This document shows, in pieces, positions 18,470 to 29,769 of a stretch of 64,000 nucleotides of DNA. Each line of letters opens with the position of its first letter. Within the stretch, counting starts at the first letter, position 1. Made by a program: the position numbers and the translations under genes. Below the pieces are notes generated by a model. It saw only the letters and a list, made by a program, of their open reading frames with translations. It was not told where the DNA came from and did not search any database. The DNA is from Trichobilharzia szidati. Its lineage: Eukaryota > Platyhelminthes > Trematoda > Strigeidida > Schistosomatidae. The stretch lies in contig OX235272.1 in assembly GCA_944472155.2 (NCBI GenBank), positions 98,152,020 to 98,216,019 on the forward strand, in the 5' to 3' direction.

Positions 18470-19745
18470 TTTCAATTAGATCCTCATCTCTAGCTCTACT
18501 CTAATACATATAGCATTTTTATTACAATACACAACAGTTTACCAAACAAGTGGTGATATGTTTGTTAACAATAATTAAACAGTGTCAAAATGTCAATGGG
18601 TTGATAATTAACGAAGAAAATCAATACACATTTAAAAAGTACAAATGGATGGAATAAATTAATTTTACAAGGATAACGACCGACCGACCGAATTAAAGAT
18701 GAAGTGATCAAAATAAATAAAAATAATTTGGACAATTATAATTTTTATAGTTTTTGAAGGTTTAGGGTGAGGGGGGCGACGTATTCTTCTAGAGATGGCC
18801 ACGGTAAGGAAAGTGGCTGTACAAATTTCTTCTGAACACATAGGCTTGGTTTCTTAAGGTGGATTCCGATTGCTTCAGCTGTCTGTAGAAGACGAACTCG
18901 TAGAGCAAAATTAAGATTAGTCGGAATGCGACAAATAATTTTAAATGCAGTATTAACATCAACCTTATGCCCAGTATCAACAAGGTGTGCTAAAATAGAA
19001 CTACGAATAGATCTTGTTTGTCCCTTGCTTAACCATGTTGGATGGTGTTCGGAAATACGACGATGAACCTGCCTAATTGTACGCCCAATGTAGCTGGCTC
19101 CGCGGCTGCAGTCAAGCTGGTAGACACACATAGGAGAGGCAAATTTAGGTAGTTTATCCTTATTTCTCGAACATGGAATAGGGGTGGTTGTGAAGAGACA
19201 ACGTACCTCTGCTGCATAGTGAGCTCTTTTAACTGCATTCTTCAGGCGCTGTGTTATTATTTCGCTGTTGTTGTCTCCGAAGAACTGCAATTTTATGAAC
19301 ATTGGTTTCTTCGGAACTGTAGCCATTCTAACTCTCCTTGGTGTTGAATTCATAATTTTCTCAATGAATTCATCTGGATAACCATTTTTTCTAAGTGATT
19401 CTCTAATAATCTTAAGCTCCTCATTGAGGCAGTCGTCTGAAGAGATTAACCTCGCTCTATGAACCAGACACTTTACCAGGTTACGTTTATATTTCAAAGG
19501 TAAAAAACTCAAAAAATGAGTGTACTAACCTGTTGTTGTAGGTTTCCTATACACACTCCTTCTTATTGTGCCATCTTCTTTCCTTGCCATGAAGACGTCT
19601 AGGAATGAGATACTATCATTACTTTCTTTCTCTATGGCAAAGTTTATTGCTGAATGTGCATCATTAAACTTGTCAAGGATGTTCATTGCATCATTCTCGT
19701 CTTTCATAACCACAAATGTATCATCCATATATCGAGTAAAGTAAT
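18470..19745 (-). mobile_element. Penelope-like element, 5'-truncated
   Basis: On the minus strand the element starts inside the reverse transcriptase at the YMDD box (about 19738) and runs through thumb and GIY-YIG endonuclease to 18745. A 3' UTR follows whose TTTTCAATTAGATC block (about 18470) recurs at about 62308 in another Penelope copy. Beyond 19745 the Penelope similarity stops abruptly, which marks the 5' truncation. Confidence 0.85.
18745..19740 (-). pseudogene. Penelope-like RT (C-terminal) + GIY-YIG endonuclease
   Basis: The frame opens with RYMDDTFVVMKDEND (RT catalytic box C), continues KFNDAHSAINFAIEKES.., SFLDVFMARKEDGTIRRSVY and RKPTTTG, then meets a TAG at 19525-19527 where related copies have Gln. 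It resumes in the same frame: YTHFLSFLPLKYKR.., a linker with ATVPKKPMFIKLQFFGD, and a GIY-YIG nuclease (CVYQLDCSRGASYIGRTIRQ, then ISEHHPTWLSKGQ). By family knowledge the protein copies element RNA and nicks target DNA. One nonsense codon plus the 5' truncation make it inactive, yet the rest is unusually open, so it is probably young. Confidence 0.85.
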
Positions 19746-19749
19746 CGAT

Positions 19750-21170
19750 TAATCAAGTGGTCAAAAAGGAGTAATTTTTGATTACCAGACTCAAAATATT
19801 CAGAAAAACACCCATCTGATATACTTGAAAGTCAGCGAAGTGGATACTTTCTGCGAATTCTCATGAAACCCGTATAGTTAAGTAGTATTTCTGAAATATT
19901 TACAAGTAATAGTGTGCTCGAGAATACATCATTTGGGTCCGTCTATATTTCCTTCTCAAGAAATGTATTGTAAAATGTTCACAGGCACATCCGGTCAATT
20001 TCCTTCTGGTATTGATTAACTCTACGTGAACAAGTAAATTGGTACCCGTAGAAAAGTTGCTAACAGAGGGACTCTATAATATATTGATACACCAAAGAAT
20101 GTGTAAAGAAATTAAGGTACTAGGATATAGGGAACAATTTCTTTCGAACTGGTAGTGTAAAGCAGATTCAGAGAATTTAATTCTTGGGTTTTTAGGTTTT
20201 CAAGCAACTTTACCTGCGGTAATTCTGAGTACTGCATCAAACATTAAGACTTTTTTACACGTTATCCGCTGATCTATGTACCCGCTGAGAACAATTAGTC
20301 TGACATTGAACAACACATATAGTGTTATCATACGTCATCACATTACTCTTTCTCTCCTTAAACCATAAATTGCATCTTGAATTAGTGATCAATATACTTA
20401 GCTCTGTCTGAGGACTTTCACTCTGGGGCTTCCTTTAAGTTGGTTTCCTGTGAGACTAAGTTTCGACTCAACTAGGAGTAGAGTACCACGTAAGTAGCCA
20501 GTTTCAAGATCACTTCAGTGAGAACGTTCAGATCCGTAATATGATTTTAAAAAATAGCAAATTCTCATTGTAACTGATACGTCTGGTGCTATTTTGTTCT
20601 TATGCTATCGTCATATTGTCAAGGTTTATTTCGAACTAATCGATAACCACACAGTGAACTTATATCTTTTAGTTTCTACAATAAACGGTGGAGGCTTCTC
20701 TGGGTAATGATTTAGGTAACAAGTTACTGAATCACTTGACCAGAAATGATATCTTTGGAAGTTATTATGCACTTAATTTAATATTAATCCAAAAATTAAT
20801 ATGCACAGAAGAAAGCATTGTTAACAAGAAATCAGGATTTATGAGTGAAGCTACTTTTTAATCAAATGACTAAACATAATCCACATTTCAGAATTACTGA
20901 AGTGTTCTAAGTAGGCTTTTCTTTGCATTTCTTCTTGCAAATGTTTTGAAATGGCATAAACAAATTACGTGGGTAGTAAATTATGGGAACAAACTAAACA
21001 ATCTGATAGAATAATAGATTCTGGCCGATGTTGCTTTCACTCATCTGTTAACAGTCTCCTTGGAAATGCGGTTAATTTATTCTGCCTTTCTGTTTCACTT
21101 CACTCTTTTCCTTTTTCATATTTCTCAAGATTTCTACTATGTGGCGACACCTAATAGATGTCTGTTACTG
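19750..21170. other. No recognisable gene
   Basis: About 1.4 kb of unassigned AT-rich sequence between the Penelope truncation point and a small RTE fragment. No coding similarity was seen. Confidence 0.6.
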
Positions 21171-21172
21171 TG

Positions 21173-21337
21173 GACAGATAAAAGTGCACTAGAAGATCTA
21201 GATTTCGGGGATAATTTATATCTTTTGTCGCACTAACTCGAAGATTTTCAAACGAAGACCAACTGGTTGGCCAAAGAGGCTGTGAAGACAGTACTTCAGG
21301 TGAACACAGAGAGGCAGATACGATGGAAATACCCTAC
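21173..21337 (+). pseudogene. RTE reverse-transcriptase fragment
   Basis: Translation gives ALEDLDFGDNLYLLSH, a stop, then LEDFQTKTNWLAKEAVKTVL and QVNTERQ. This parallels SEDLDFADNICLISHKLEDM and IGLQVNIEKTE in the RTE copy at 53863-57513. It covers only the catalytic-box region; the FADD motif is degraded to FGDN. Confidence 0.7.
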
Positions 21338-21982
21338 TAACAGAAACAACAAGCACTTATAAACATCATCTGGAGAAATTCCTACTGTACTTCCCAATGT
21401 TTTAAGAATTTGTTTTGGTGTTTACATATACGAACTGGCGCCAGCACCATTTTGCACTTTTCCGTCGTGCTTTCAACAGGCACATTATTTGAGTTTGTAA
21501 TGCAGCCACATTCGTTAGATAAGTTCCAGATCTTTTTCCTCGGATAATCTTTATCTTTTATTTTACTCAAATACCCTGCTAAAAAGAAGGCATTTCCTTA
21601 ATTACTAAGTTTTTTAATTTGTGTTTGTCGTCAGTACTTACTTACACGTTAGGTAGAGTACTGAATTAGTGGATAACTTCGCAAATTACTTTAAGTAATG
21701 GCTGGTAAAGTGTAGCTTTTGTCAGCAGCACCACCAGTACCTTATAAATATAAAGAAAGTCATCTTTTTAACTATAGTCTGGGATTAGGGTGTGAAAACC
21801 AAACAGGATCGGGTCGGGAAAAAATGAAAAAAGAGTTCATTACTCTGAAATCGGTGGGTAGGTTCAAAGATCTTAGTACAATAAAGGAGATCCAAATTTT
21901 TAACACTAATTTTAGGTCGGTGCCTCTATATGACTGACAGGCTTGTCATGCACGTCACCGGAAGCACTTACACCACTTCACC

Positions 21983-24418
21983 ATGTTTGCCGCTGCCAAC
22001 TTCGATAACTCTCTATCTGTTATTACTGGGGACTTCAACTCGTCAGATTGCTCTTTCCTTGAAGCACTTGGTCACTCAAACATTGTCAAATTTCCCACTC
22101 GACTTGACAAAACACTTGATTTAGTTTTTACAAATGACGAAGGAATATATGAAACACGTAAACGTGCACGGATCCTCAACTCTGATCACTCTATTGTTCG
22201 TGTTCTACCAAAAATATACAGCAAAACACATACTAAAGTCTTCTCACATCTGTCTATGAAAGCACAACAAAGATGCTACTCATTCAACAACTTACTCAAT
22301 CTAAGGTGCATGTTATAAATACTAACTGGTATTTATGCCATGAAGGTTCATTAGATGACACAATTGTCAATATAACGGATTATCTTAAGTTCTGACTTGA
22401 TATATGCTGTCCCAAACAAACACTATTCAAATGCCTCGACCGCTTCTCATCTCCTTATCTCAAACAACTTCTCAGGCAAAAAGAAACATTATACAAATCC
22501 AAAGACAAGTTAGGACTCAAAAAGATTAATTCTCAAATCAAATCTGAAATCAAAAATCTTAATGCTATCTATAATGATACACTTTTATCATGCAAATCTC
22601 CTATCAGCATGTGGAAACTTTTTAATGAAATTACTGGCAATAGTAAGCGTTGTAATGCTTTTCCCTCTTATGATGTTAATGCTCTTAATCAGTCTTTTAT
22701 ACGCTGTCCTTCTACTTTAACTACTTCTAATGTTACCTATCATGTAGCTGAAAACTTTCATGACTTTAATACTCTCAATGTTCTAAAATGTCTTAAAACG
22801 CTCAAGCCCTCACGTAGCCTTGGCCCTGATGGTATACCTGTATATGTTCTAAAACAATGTGCAGATGCGTTGTGTTCTCCACTAACCAACATCCTAAATG
22901 CTTCTTTCTCCAAAAATATTGTACCTGATGCATGGAAAGACATTAAAATTGTCCCTGTCCCTAAACCTGGAAACGGCAAAAAAGTAAAGTTCAGACCCAG
23001 TGCCATCACTTCCCCGTTTCTAAAGCTTATGGAAAAACTAATACTTCTTAAACTTGAACCCTCCCTTAAAAACTTTGAAGATCCCAAACAATTTGCCTAT
23101 AGACAGGGTAGGAGCACTTTAGACACTGCAGCTGTCTTACACAACAACATCGTCTCACCACTAGATAAAGATGCCAAATACGTCCGCTGCACGTTTCTTG
23201 ACTTCACTTCTGCTTTCGACTCTGTACGTAGATGTCTCCTGTTAAATAAGCTCTCTTTGACAAAAACTGAGTCCTGGGTCACTAACTGGCTACATTCCTA
23301 CTTCTCTAACAGAAAGCAGTTCACCGTATACAAAGGTAAATCATCCTCTGTTGTACTCACTGAAGCCGGAGTCCCCCAAGGTGCTGTACTCTCCCCACTT
23401 CTGTTTTCTTTATTTCTACATGACTTACCATCTTCAAATGACATTAATTTTGTCAAATATGCTGACGACCTGACTATATCTTTGCCTATTTTATTTTATT
23501 TTGATTTTGATTTACAGCTTGATTCCACACCGTATTTTCAGTACAAGTGTGGAATTTTCAGCATGGATATCGGTAGCCCAAATTCAGGCCGACCATAGAT
23601 ATCGGGTGTGCGCCGGCAGGGGATCGAACCCCGGACCATGTGCATGGTCGGCGAGAGTCCTAACCACTGTGCCACCGACGCACAAATGTCAAAGTGACTG
23701 CTCTAAACTAAATGGCCTTCTGTCAGAAATCAGCCAGTAGTCCAAGGAAAACGGTCTTGCCCTAAACCCCTCCAAATGCCAAACAGTCAATTTCACCTTT
23801 AGGCATAAATCCGACCTAAACAAACTGGTTGGCTCTCACGAGGTATGCAACATCGACGGCACTGAAATAGAAACCAAATCGGAAATTAAATACCTAGGCG
23901 TCATTCTATCTGCTGATCTCTCCTGGTCGTCTCATATCCTAGCAATTTCTAAGAAAATATTCCGTCTTACCTACTACATTAAGAAGTTAAAACATTCTGG
24001 TATTACCCAACCCTTACTCCTACAATTCGTTAATTCTCGCATCCTGCCTATTATTCTCTATTGTTCCCCCTTAGTTTTTCCCGGGCTACTGAAGAAAGAC
24101 TATAACATATTACACAGGATGTTAAATGTTGTCAGCAGGGTAAGCAACGTGCCACTTAAACAGCTTGTTAATATTCTGGTTGACAGGCACATGGACTCAT
24201 GTGAAAAATGGGCCAAATCTATTTTATCTAACTCACACCACCCTCTTCACTCACAACTCTCCACCTGCATCTCATCAGGTAAAACCAGAAGCCAATATAG
24301 AAAACTATGTGCTCGCACCAGCAAGTACAAAAACTCAACCATACCCTACTTAGCTCGTGTTCTGTGTGATAAAGAAAGCATTAGGCGTGACACCTATAAT
24401 TCATTAAATAGTCAGTAG
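21983..24418 (+). pseudogene. CR1/jockey-like EN-RT polyprotein, interrupted
   Basis: Endonuclease remnants: ITGDFNSSDCSF, then TLDLVFTNDEG and ILNSDHSIV (GDFN and SDH are active-site motifs). The RT at 22609-23481 has LGPDGIPVYVLKQCADAL, FRPSAITSPFLKLMEK, box A FLDFTSAFDSV, GVPQGAVLSPLLF and box C FVKYADDLT. A SINE interrupts 4-5 codons after the catalytic YADD. The frame resumes after 23690 and carries a TAG where a Trp codon is expected before SKENGLALNPSKC, then KYLGVILSADLSWSSHI and a C-terminus ending RDTYNSLNSQ at 24418. An additional frame break lies in the endonuclease near 21980-22320. By family knowledge it would nick DNA and prime reverse transcription; this copy cannot. Confidence 0.85.
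23489..23681 (-). mobile_element. tRNA-derived SINE inserted in an RT frame
   Basis: On the minus strand it starts GCGTCGGTGGCACAGTGG (A-box-like) with a B box GGTTCGATCCC (plus 23620-23630), together forming a tRNA-like head of about 72 nt. A body with a 9-bp hairpin (ATTCCACAC/GTGTGGAAT) and an A/T-rich tail of AAAATCA and AAAAT units (plus 23489-23513) follow. The flanking sequence is one retrotransposon frame, so the insertion is later than that element. I could not find a clear target duplication. Confidence 0.8.
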
Positions 24419-24772
24419 TACAACTGGATCTCGTCTTTCCAACTCACATCATTTATAGGTACAACATTTTCTTTTCCTTTTCTCTCTCTCTCATTTTTTC
24501 CGTTATGTGCTGCTTTGTTTCTTTCTCTCGCTTACGCCAGTAAATATGACAGCTCCTACTTTTCTAACACCTTCAAACACTGTTCAGCTTTACCTTTGCT
24601 ACCGACATGCCAATATGTTGTTGTAATAATGAACTGTGATTTCCTTAATCTAAGTAGAATTCTATTTATTGATAATGTACTAACTGGATGCAATACTGTA
24701 TTAAAAATGCTGAGAATTCCATTCTGTATCACATGTACTGTTTTGGAATAAAGCAAATTATTATTATTACAA

Positions 24773-26060
24773 CAAGCTGCAGACTTCATTGAAGTATATC
24801 AGTCTCCTGTCATGAATCCAACCCATAAAGTGTCACACTAACAACTTTTTTTTCGAAGTAGTGCATACTACTTTACTTAAGGGCTAATAAGTGCGAAAAG
24901 GAAATAGGTTTTCCAGGATATCTATTTGCTTGAATTACTGTTCGTTTATGGCAGAAAGGTTGAATGAAAGTAGCATACTGGTCAAAATGAATCAGATCGG
25001 TTAAGAAGGCCAAAGCGTGCCTTATACGAGATACTCAACCGTGTGATTAAATATTAATACTTGGCAGAAGCCAGAATTCGTTAGGACTAAACCAGATATG
25101 ATCACACCGAAATCTGAAATCTGTTACTATTGGTGTGACATGCTGTCTGAAATATAGGTTGTTTGATTAGGCCTCTCAAGACATTAAACTCTACGGCTCA
25201 TATGGTGTATAAAATACACACTCAGTAACCAATTACTACCCGTTAGTGCCTAATAGAGAGGTTTAACAGAATTTAACCAAATCGGTTACCGGACTATTCA
25301 TCAGTGTTAACCCACATTTATGAATTGAGTGTGGAATGTGGTTATGGAAATCAGTGATACTGTGGTGAGAGCTGCCTGCTAGCCAAAACTGAAGACAACA
25401 ATTTACTTCAGTGTTTACGTCCCGAATTGGAGTCATGAGAAAAAACAATAGCAAAGCTTAACAAACTAATCATAGCAGACTTCATGTGTGCAAATACGAT
25501 TCGCAGATATATCGCCCGACTTTCTAAGAAACGGCCAAAAAGAGATAACAGAATAACCTTGAGCAAGAAAACAGCCAATCAGAAGACGTTACCTGTCTGC
25601 TAACAATAACGAATAATAATGTACATAAAAGACTATAAATATCTGTTGTTTTTTCTCAATAAACGGTCTGTTGCGTGGCCCTTGTCTTCTGTCGTTGCAA
25701 TACTACACTGTGGTTCACTCTACTTGATGACACAAGTAATAACGAAGCATTCATGATGCAACAGGCCACATGTAGAGGCGCCAAATCATGAAAATGCAAT
25801 TCAGTATGTCTAATTTTGAATCCTTAAGCCTAGATATGACTATGGAGCAACATTTACTGTCACAGACTAGCAAGAACTCTAAAGTCATCTAGATAAATAA
25901 CACATTAAAATTTTGCCACTTCATAATATAGTATGAAGTATCCAAATAATATATTACTTTTACCATTATGTGGACATACCAACGCTACAATAACCGTCGT
26001 TTATAAGGTGTGCGATACACCCATTGAATAATCAGCGAAAGGGTAAATATCACTGGTGCT
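24773..26060. other. No recognisable gene; possible LTR-like segment
   Basis: Unassigned sequence. At about 25480-25707 a segment has a TATA-like ACTATAAATATC about 30 bp before TCAATAAACGG, then TGTTGCGTGGCCC, an arrangement seen in retroviral-type LTRs. With no partner copy in the window the LTR reading stays weak. Confidence 0.35.
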
Positions 26061-26064
26061 CTAA

Positions 26065-26116
26065 TAATAATATGCCGATCATTCACTGTTTACAGTGAAT
26101 GATTGGCATATTATTA
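26065..26116. repeat. 25-bp-arm hairpin
   Basis: Arms 26065-26089 and 26092-26116 are complementary over 25 positions with one G-T pair and a 2-nt loop (core CATTCACTGT / ACAGTGAATG). No gene flanks it, and it is not repeated elsewhere in the window. Confidence 0.85.
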
Positions 26117-26119
26117 ATT

Positions 26120-28740
26120 TGTTTACCATGTGCTTTCTCTTATCTCTCATCACGCGGTCATGACTAATCATGTCCAATTCAATAGATATGAATATTTAAT
26201 CAGAATGACTACACTCAACCTATTTAATTTTTTTTCAAATATACTGACATAATTCAAGTATTCAAAGTCAATGTGAATTTTAAAAGGCGGTAATGGAAAG
26301 TTGTAGGCTGATTCAAAGTTCAATAATATTTACATTGTTTCTATAAACCGATATGATCATTAAGTTAAACAGTACATTACAACAAAATGTTACATTAAAA
26401 ATAAAAATATATTTGGCATTTTAGTGAATAACAACAATTAGTAATTATTTAACTAACAACTCACTAACTATACTACACTTATACCCGATGCGAATGCTTA
26501 GACATTTTGGCGAACCAAGATGCACAATTAATTAAAATGACTCCATAGGTCATTCTGTCAACTACACTCATCATGAGTTCTAAATAGCTGGTCGTCGTGA
26601 ACATTGATACATCAATGAATGCCCTCTCAGATTCATCACTCACAAGAAGTCAATGTTACGAAAAGTCACCTTCTTCTCTATTCACTTTAGCGAAATGCAA
26701 ACTTATATATAGTAGTTAATGAAGTTACTGTGATGGCCTTGGTAATATCTTGCCTTTGAGGTTGTGCTAAATCTACTGTTGTGATTCAACTATTTCGTGT
26801 ATGATTATTATTGTTCGGAATAGTTTTAATATTGCATATATATATATATATATATAATTAGTGTATGCGTATATTGATCGATTGATTTTTGATTAAAATG
26901 AACTCTGTGCTAGTATGTTAAAATTGTTTTTGTAGATACATTTAATAATGTCTTTGCCCTGTAAGCAGCTGACGAGAAGGCAACGAAATGAAAGATGGTA
27001 CCATTTGATTCTGCTAAAACCGTAGTTCTTGCTTTGTTCATATTTCGTAAGGCTTTTGTTCAACCCACCAACACTGAGAACTAGTGCATATCAATCACAA
27101 TATTTTTCTGAAAGAAAAAGGCTGTAAGTTCGTGTGGGTGGTATGATAATGACCGAGTTTATTCACAGTTACTTAAATATACCCATTCATAATAATCACA
27201 TCTATATTGAATCAGTAAAAATTAATGAGGCACACTTTTAAAAGGTTATGGGTTGCTATGACAACCTTTAATGAATGAATTATGACGCATGACGATTCAA
27301 TAAGAAATTTTCCTTCCTAATCATTGGAATTGTTGCCATTTTATTTCTTACTTTCTTGAAAGGAATACAGGAAAATACAATAAAAGTTTAAACAATCGAA
27401 TTCGATTGTCCAATATGCAATTTATTTGCTAATTAAAGGGAAGCATAATATGTGAAAGATAGTTAAAGAAGATGATGAAGAAATCTAACAGGGAAGAAAT
27501 AGAGGTGAGACCAAATAGACATCAGACAAGACTATATTACATCGAATAATTTACCTTTTCATAGATTTTATTAGTCTTTATTTTTTATCACTTACTTTTA
27601 CATTCCCAATACAATCAGCGCATGCACATGCTTTGAAACATTCAACAAAACATTTAAATTGGTGTGGTTCAAAAATCGTTGATAATTTAGTGTACATTGG
27701 GATTCGTCAATGTTAGGTAAGCTATATTCACGATGTTATAATGTATAGAAGTGACCGATTGGTCTATGAGGAAAAACACAAAAATAGATATAAGACACAT
27801 CAGTTTCTTATCATAGGAGCATTTCACTTATTTCTCTGAATGTTACCGTCATTTCTTTGTCAACTTTACTTTGGGGTTACTGACATCTGCAGTATAAAGC
27901 TGATGTCAATTCACTGCACGGTATATTTCCTAAGAAATACAACTTTATCTAAAGATTTTTACAAACATTTATTACAAAACAACTACGCTGGCTATCATTC
28001 AGTGGCAGCTTTCCCTAATATATTTTCGTGTTTACATCATCATTTGACATTTTACAGCACTTTTTTGTCCAATTTCAAGTGTTTCTTCTTTATTGAAAAA
28101 GTTAACTTGTATTTAAATTTGAATTCAGCCTCGTAATTCTTTACTGCACTACCTACTTTTTATCTAATGAAGTAAAATATTTTTATGAAATAATTTGCTA
28201 AGCTAAAAATAAAAACGATTTCCAGATTTTTTTTGATTAATTATTCAAGTTGCAATTAATTGTCCTTGAGTTTGTTTGTACTTTTCTTCGTCTTACAATA
28301 TTCTGATTGGCTTCAAAGTTAACAACAGCACATAAGGCCTGATTTTTATGCTATACAATTCTGCAATCAATCTGAGATGTACTTAGAATATGTTTATTTG
28401 CAGAAAGCTGAAGTACAATTAAACTGTTTAGTAGACATTAGAAGATTTTTATCTTAGAAAAACCTGATTCATCTGTTTCTTTTTTGTTTACAAGACAAGT
28501 CTGTAACCTTGATGAAACTTAGGTTGCCTTCACAGTTTTAAATACTGCTAATCTATTTACGTCACAACCAATAAATCGATAGATTTAATGAATGCCGAGA
28601 AAACATAACTCTACAGTAGTTACTAACTGATGACCAGTTAGGATATACCGACAACTTATCTAACTGACCAGTTGTGACGCATCAAGTTTAGTAATAACAT
28701 CACTCACTTGGGAGTTGAAACAAAGCTTCTTCGAATCTCG
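26120..28740. other. No recognisable gene
   Basis: Very AT-rich sequence with a short TA tract (26836-26856). The open frame at 27840-28136 is low-complexity and matches nothing I know. Confidence 0.55.
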
Positions 28741-28861
28741 GAGTGAGTATGATTTTCTTTCAAACCACAGACATGGCTTCCTGGAGAACATCAATAAGCT
28801 CAATCCCTATTCGAGGCCTTCACGTTGACTAGCTGCTCTCAAATTTTAATAACAAATTCTA

Positions 28862-29090
28862 GTGCCTTATATTTTTCATTCCCTCCGTTCCCAATGGAAC
28901 ATGCGACTTCAAACTTTGAAGTTTCAGTAGTGATGGAGTCGCTTTAACGAGGTAGGGTCGTTAGCCTGAAGCTTAAACTTCCACTTTTTATGGGCTTACC
29001 ACCAGGTTTTAAACTATACAATGTTTAGTTTGGAGTCGAATCCAGACCTCCCATGTGAGGTTGGTAGCCATTCTACGCTGAATCACCGAT
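28862..29090 (-). repeat. tRNA-derived SINE, same family as 8290-8560
   Basis: The minus strand has a tRNA-like head (GTGATTCAGCG.., B box GGATTCGACTCC), a body with CCCATAAAAAGTGG, and a tail CTTCAAAGTTTGAAG, CATTGGGAACGGAGGGAATG. Each block has its counterpart in the 8.3-kb copy. Confidence 0.5.
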
Positions 29091-29094
29091 ACAA

Positions 29095-29232
29095 AATCAA
29101 GAAGTACTGGACAGTTGTTTCACTCTAAATCAAAAGTGTTCAGCACCACAGACATATAACCCCACCGGGGTAGAACCTACGACTCTAAGGCTAAGAATCT
29201 AGCCAGTTGACCACTCTGTCACTGGGGTTGTA
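29095..29232 (-). repeat. Sm-alpha-like SINE with best-preserved hammerhead core
   Basis: The minus strand shows a tRNA-like head (GTGACAGAGTGGTCAACTGG; B-box-like GGTTCTACCCC), then CTGAACA, a stem CACT/AGTG, and GTGAAACAACTGTCCAGTAC (core on plus 29116-29142). Against the invariant hammerhead residues CUGANGA..GAAA only G8 is changed (to C). The CTGTCCAGTACTT tail agrees with the sequence known after Sm-alpha ribozymes as I recall it. Confidence 0.6.
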
Positions 29233-29769
29233 TAGAATGGTCATTTAGCTTTCCAACAACACAGATGGCTTTATCTAAAGATTTTTTCAAATATTTAGGA
29301 CAAAACAACTACACTAGTTAATATTTGATGGCGGCTTTCTCTAAAATATTTTTGTGATGTACGCAGTTATGAATTTAACTAACTGATTCCTGGTTATACA
29401 TGTGGTCTCTCTTGAAATGATTGGTAGCAGTAACTGGAAACATGTCCATAAATTTGAGGAAGAAATGAAGTACACCAAATCCACGACATGGCAGGATTTA
29501 AAATTAGCGCACATGTGAGAAACACTGACGAGAATTTTCTTGCCACTTCTTCTTTCTTGACAAAATATTTATACCGTATTTCAAAGTGATTGGTGCTGAA
29601 ATGTACGGACTAGTTAATTACAATGTATTAACTGAGTGGTTCATGATTAAATCTAAAATAATCTGTGTTCAATCGTGTATGAATTCAAAGATGAGTGTTA
29701 CTGGCAAAACCACGGCTAAAACTGCAAATGATTCTAGATCAAAATAATGAATCGGTAACTAAACATCAT

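Larger units (their letters stand above)
21925..24772 (+). mobile_element. CR1/jockey-like non-LTR retrotransposon, broken
   Basis: It contains the end of an apurinic-type endonuclease, a reverse transcriptase, a C-terminal domain and a 3' UTR ending AATAAAGCAAATTATTATTATT. The last ~65 bp recur at 51205-51277, which fixes the 3' end. The 5' end is unclear; endonuclease similarity begins near 21925. It is split by a SINE at 23489-23681. Confidence 0.85.

Noticed and set aside
26930..26980. Possible micro-exon (TTTGTAG, 25 bases, GTAAGC)
   Set aside because: Splice-like signals are frequent in AT-rich DNA, the length is not a multiple of three and no partner exon is visible.
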